From: JAAUUE01 sp943370025
Lineage (GTDB): Bacteria > Cyanobacteriota > Cyanobacteriia > Cyanobacteriales > JAAUUE01
Assembly (NCBI GenBank): GCA_943370025.1
Contig: CALRPI020000010.1
Span: 27,238 to 91,237, forward strand
Direction of reading: 5' to 3'
Length of the DNA: 64,000 bases
The notes under the pieces are model-generated. The model was not told the DNA's origin and searched no databases. It was given only the letters and a program-made list of their open reading frames with translations. Position 1 is the first letter of the stretch. Each line of letters starts with the position of its first letter. Below, piece by piece: positions 61,869-64,000 of the stretch. The position numbers and the translations under genes were made by a program.

Positions 61869-63362
61869 ATGTTCACTAGTCCTAGTCAGGAATTTCTGAG
61901 TTTATGCCAAGACCAACTGACCATCCTCAATCAAAATTGTGGAGCAGGATTGAGTGCCGTATATCTGACTACAGATTTTGCTGGGGAGCAATTAATTCCC
62001 GTGGCGGTTTATCCCGATGCCAGTAGCGACTGGAAACCAGAGATGAATCAACCCCCATCCCCAGCAGCCAATGAAAGTGCCTTGAGCTGGTTGGCAAATT
62101 CACCGCTGCTGGGCAGTTTTATGCCTCGGTTTCCCAGTTCTCAACCTTCATCGGTAGATTGGTCTGATAGTTCTGCCTATGAAAATACTTGGCAGGATGA
62201 CCAAGGAACATGGCAGCGACAGGTGGTGATGCCCTTAATCCATGAAGGTTTAGCCATGGGTTTGTTAGTAACTGGCAGGAGCGATCGCCCGTGGCGACCC
62301 AAGGAAATAGGGGCAGTGGAAAAAGTTGCCCATAGTCTGGCGATCGCCCGTCTTCTCGACCAGCGCTCCCACTGGCTAAATCAACAACTCACTCAACAAA
62401 GAACCCTCGCCGCAGACCACCAAGATCATTTAAATAATCTCCTCCACCAGATTCGCAATCCCCTCACTGCCATTAAAACCTTCGGCAAATTACTCCTCAG
62501 GAGGCTATTGCCAGCAGATCCTAACCGTTCTGTGATTACCGGGCTAGTTCAAGAAAGCGATCGCCTACAATCCCTGCTCCGCCAGCTAGACCACGACATT
62601 GAAGTAGAGCATCGAGAACTGACCCAAGGATTCAGTCCAGCTTTGGCTCCGGCGCAAATCGTCAGCCTGCCCCCAGCCAAATCTGAGCCGGGGATAGTTT
62701 TGGAGCCTCTAGTATTAAAGGCAGTGGATCTCAACCAAGTTTTAGCACCTCTGTTGGTTTCTGCTCAAGCGATCGCCCAAGACCGAGGCTTAAGCATTTT
62801 GACCGATATTCCAGACTCTTTACCCCTAGTGATTGCCGATACTTCTGCCCTCCGGGAGGTGCTGAGTAATTTGCTAGATAATGCGATGAAATACAATATT
62901 GCTGAGGGGTTGGTGTTCGTAAAAACCCTAGAATGCAAAATAGAACTAGCGATCGATAACCTTGCCCAAGGAAGTCATTCGGTCGTATTACATCCAGCCA
63001 CAAACCCAGAAATAAATCTAAAAAACTATCCAGAACAGAGTTTTCTCTGCTTGGGAATTACGAATACCGGTCATGGCATCCCAGTGCAAGATTTACCCCG
63101 CTTATTTCAGCGCCACTACCGGGGAGTGCAAGAAACAGGAACTATTCCCGGTACAGGTTTAGGGTTAGCGATCGCCCACCAACTCCTAGAGCAAATGGGC
63201 GGAGAAATCACAGCTTGCAGCCCAGCGGATCCCCTATGGATAAATCTCCAAGGGCGTGATTATCCGCCTAGTAAATTACCAACAGCAGCAGTTTTAACTA
63301 GCTTTTTAGTTTATCTGCCCTTAAAAAATCCAGCGTTGCTGAACAGCAGCAGTTTTAACTAG
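61869..63362 (+). CDS. GAF-domain histidine kinase, Hik2/CSK-like
   Basis: 497 residues, soluble. N-terminal GAF-like domain (about 1-170, CQDQLTILNQNCGAGLSAVYLTTD ... WQRQVVMPLIHEGLAMGLLV), a DHp region with phospho-acceptor His in LLHQIRNPLTAIKTFGKLLL, then HATPase_c (DNAMKYN, GIPVQDLPRLF, GTGLGLAIAHQLLEQMGG). The GAF/DHp pairing and the QIRNPLTA sequence resemble Hik2, the cyanobacterial relative of plant chloroplast sensor kinase; assignment is moderate. A 61-bp tandem duplication at the 3' end changes the last residues. AATTCCTATCCTCC precedes the ATG. Confidence 0.78.
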   Translation: MFTSPSQEFLSLCQDQLTILNQNCGAGLSAVYLTTDFAGEQLIPVAVYPDASSDWKPEMNQPPSPAANESALSWLANSPLLGSFMPRFPSSQPSSVDWSDSSAYENTWQDDQGTWQRQVVMPLIHEGLAMGLLVTGRSDRPWRPKEIGAVEKVAHSLAIARLLDQRSHWLNQQLTQQRTLAADHQDHLNNLLHQIRNPLTAIKTFGKLLLRRLLPADPNRSVITGLVQESDRLQSLLRQLDHDIEVEHRELTQGFSPALAPAQIVSLPPAKSEPGIVLEPLVLKAVDLNQVLAPLLVSAQAIAQDRGLSILTDIPDSLPLVIADTSALREVLSNLLDNAMKYNIAEGLVFVKTLECKIELAIDNLAQGSHSVVLHPATNPEINLKNYPEQSFLCLGITNTGHGIPVQDLPRLFQRHYRGVQETGTIPGTGLGLAIAHQLLEQMGGEITACSPADPLWINLQGRDYPPSKLPTAAVLTSFLVYLPLKNPALLNSSSFN

Positions 63363-63402
63363 CTTTTTAGTTTATCTGCCCTTAAAAAATCCAGCGTTGC
63401 TG
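63281..63402 (+). repeat. 61-bp perfect tandem duplication at the kinase 3' end
   Basis: 63281-63341 and 63342-63402 are identical. The first copy ends the ancestral reading frame; the duplication shifts the frame so the protein ends with NSSSFN instead of the original single Ser and stop. Confidence 0.85.
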
Positions 63403-63528
63403 AGTTGAGATATGTTTGTTGATCGCAATATCGGCTGGAGGGCGAACAGCCTTATTGTCCCTACCCAATTTTATATCTACAATCAGCAACGCCAAATTTT
63501 ATATATCAATACTTCAATCATTGCTTGA

Positions 63529-63912
63529 TTAAACGTCATGGGTAAATACATCTATTTTATGTCCGTTAATATTTTGACTGAATACAAATTTTGAACATTC
63601 GGAACGCAAAGCCTTCCAAAGTATTGCTTCTTCATAGTTTTCAAGCTCTGTAGGAATATAATCTAGGAGAGTTTTAGAGCAAACTACTATTAAACACTTC
63701 TTAACCCTTGAAAATGCGACATTTGAGCGATTGAGACTAAGAATAAACTCCACATTCTTGCCAATTGCGGATGGATTACTTGCTGTTGCAGAAACAATCA
63801 CATTGTCACGCTCACCACCTTGCACTTTTTCGACCGTATCAATTACATCTACGTTAGTGTCATGAAGTTTTCGCCACAGATTTACGGTTATGTTTAGCAT
63901 GATCGCGCTCAA
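63529..63912 (-). pseudogene. C-terminal fragment of a superfamily I (UvrD/Upf1-like) DNA helicase
   Basis: About 127 readable residues. DTVEKVQGGERDNVIVSATASNPS and LNRSNVAFSRVKKCLIVVCSKTLL are helicase motifs V-VI with the arginine finger, followed by ~40 residues of tail. An in-frame TGA lies just upstream of 63912 and the normal helicase motifs I-IV are absent, so only the end of the gene remains. A different frame is open from the window edge to about 63869 on this strand, which suggests that other DNA replaced the upstream part. Confidence 0.7.
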
Positions 63913-64000
63913 TCACTAAGAAAAACACGGTTAAGCAACTGGTTTCGTGAGGGAATGCCCCAATCTCATCAGACTTAGCCCGAAACTCGCGAAATAATCG

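Overview
The window is chromosomal DNA of a cyanobacterium, most likely a filamentous, repeat-rich one. The palindrome GCGATCGC and its GCGATCG cores are scattered throughout. There is a high-light-inducible protein, a cyanobacteriochrome GAF domain, several families largely confined to cyanobacteria (DUF3598, DUF3318, DUF3155, DUF6679, Slr1339-like), two CHAT proteases, and multi-PAS and hybrid histidine kinases. The genus cannot be fixed from the sequence.

Layout. 0-6.7 kb: upp, a TetR/DUF5367 divergent pair with a clear paired operator, a VanX-type dipeptidase carrying a short-repeat insertion, DUF3598, an APH-kinase fusion, a Phd/VapC toxin-antitoxin pair and a Uma2 nuclease. 6.9-15.2 kb: Tat-type amine oxidase, BenE transporter, TenA, a 1051-residue PAS/GAF kinase, a DUF21-only membrane protein and a small gene behind a LexA-type box. 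15.5-18.5 kb: GST, then a probably acquired patch with a DUF6884-like gene, an attC-like site and a macrolide-type glycosyltransferase. 18.6-30.5 kb: serA, cbiM, a secreted haemagglutinin-CHAT fusion, small cyanobacterial proteins, alpha-E and YdcF. 30.7-39 kb: ftsH, a VWA / Slr1339-like / VWA trio, murE, DUF3155, tRNA-Leu(CAA), M48 protease and a CsoR/InrS-type regulator. 39-45 kb: DUF6679/PNPOx pair, stand-alone cyanobacteriochrome, a Pepco-caspase-FGE conflict module and gnd. 45-64 kb: NnrU, PfkB kinase, FKBP, PRC-barrel/LEA-like protein, isochorismatase-cupin pair, O-antigen ligase, GIY-YIG-like protein, hybrid kinase, Hlip, pentapeptide-TPR-CHAT protein, GAF kinase and a helicase fragment.

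The most interesting locus is 41.07-43.27 kb. A small Pepco-like protein is followed by a caspase fused to an FGE/C-type-lectin domain. The 3' end of that fusion has the pattern of a diversity-generating-retroelement variable region: invariant blocks separated by clusters of codons that could all derive from AAY. A single in-frame TAA separates the caspase part from most of the lectin domain. No reverse transcriptase or template repeat lies in the window, so the retroelement, if it exists, is elsewhere.

Intergenic space is dominated by short hairpin-forming repeats of at least five families. Some sit inside genes or provide gene ends: the insertion in the VanX-type gene, the stop codon of the gene at 54.2 kb, and the tail of the ORF at 36.9 kb. 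No CRISPR array, rRNA, complete insertion sequence or riboswitch was recognised.
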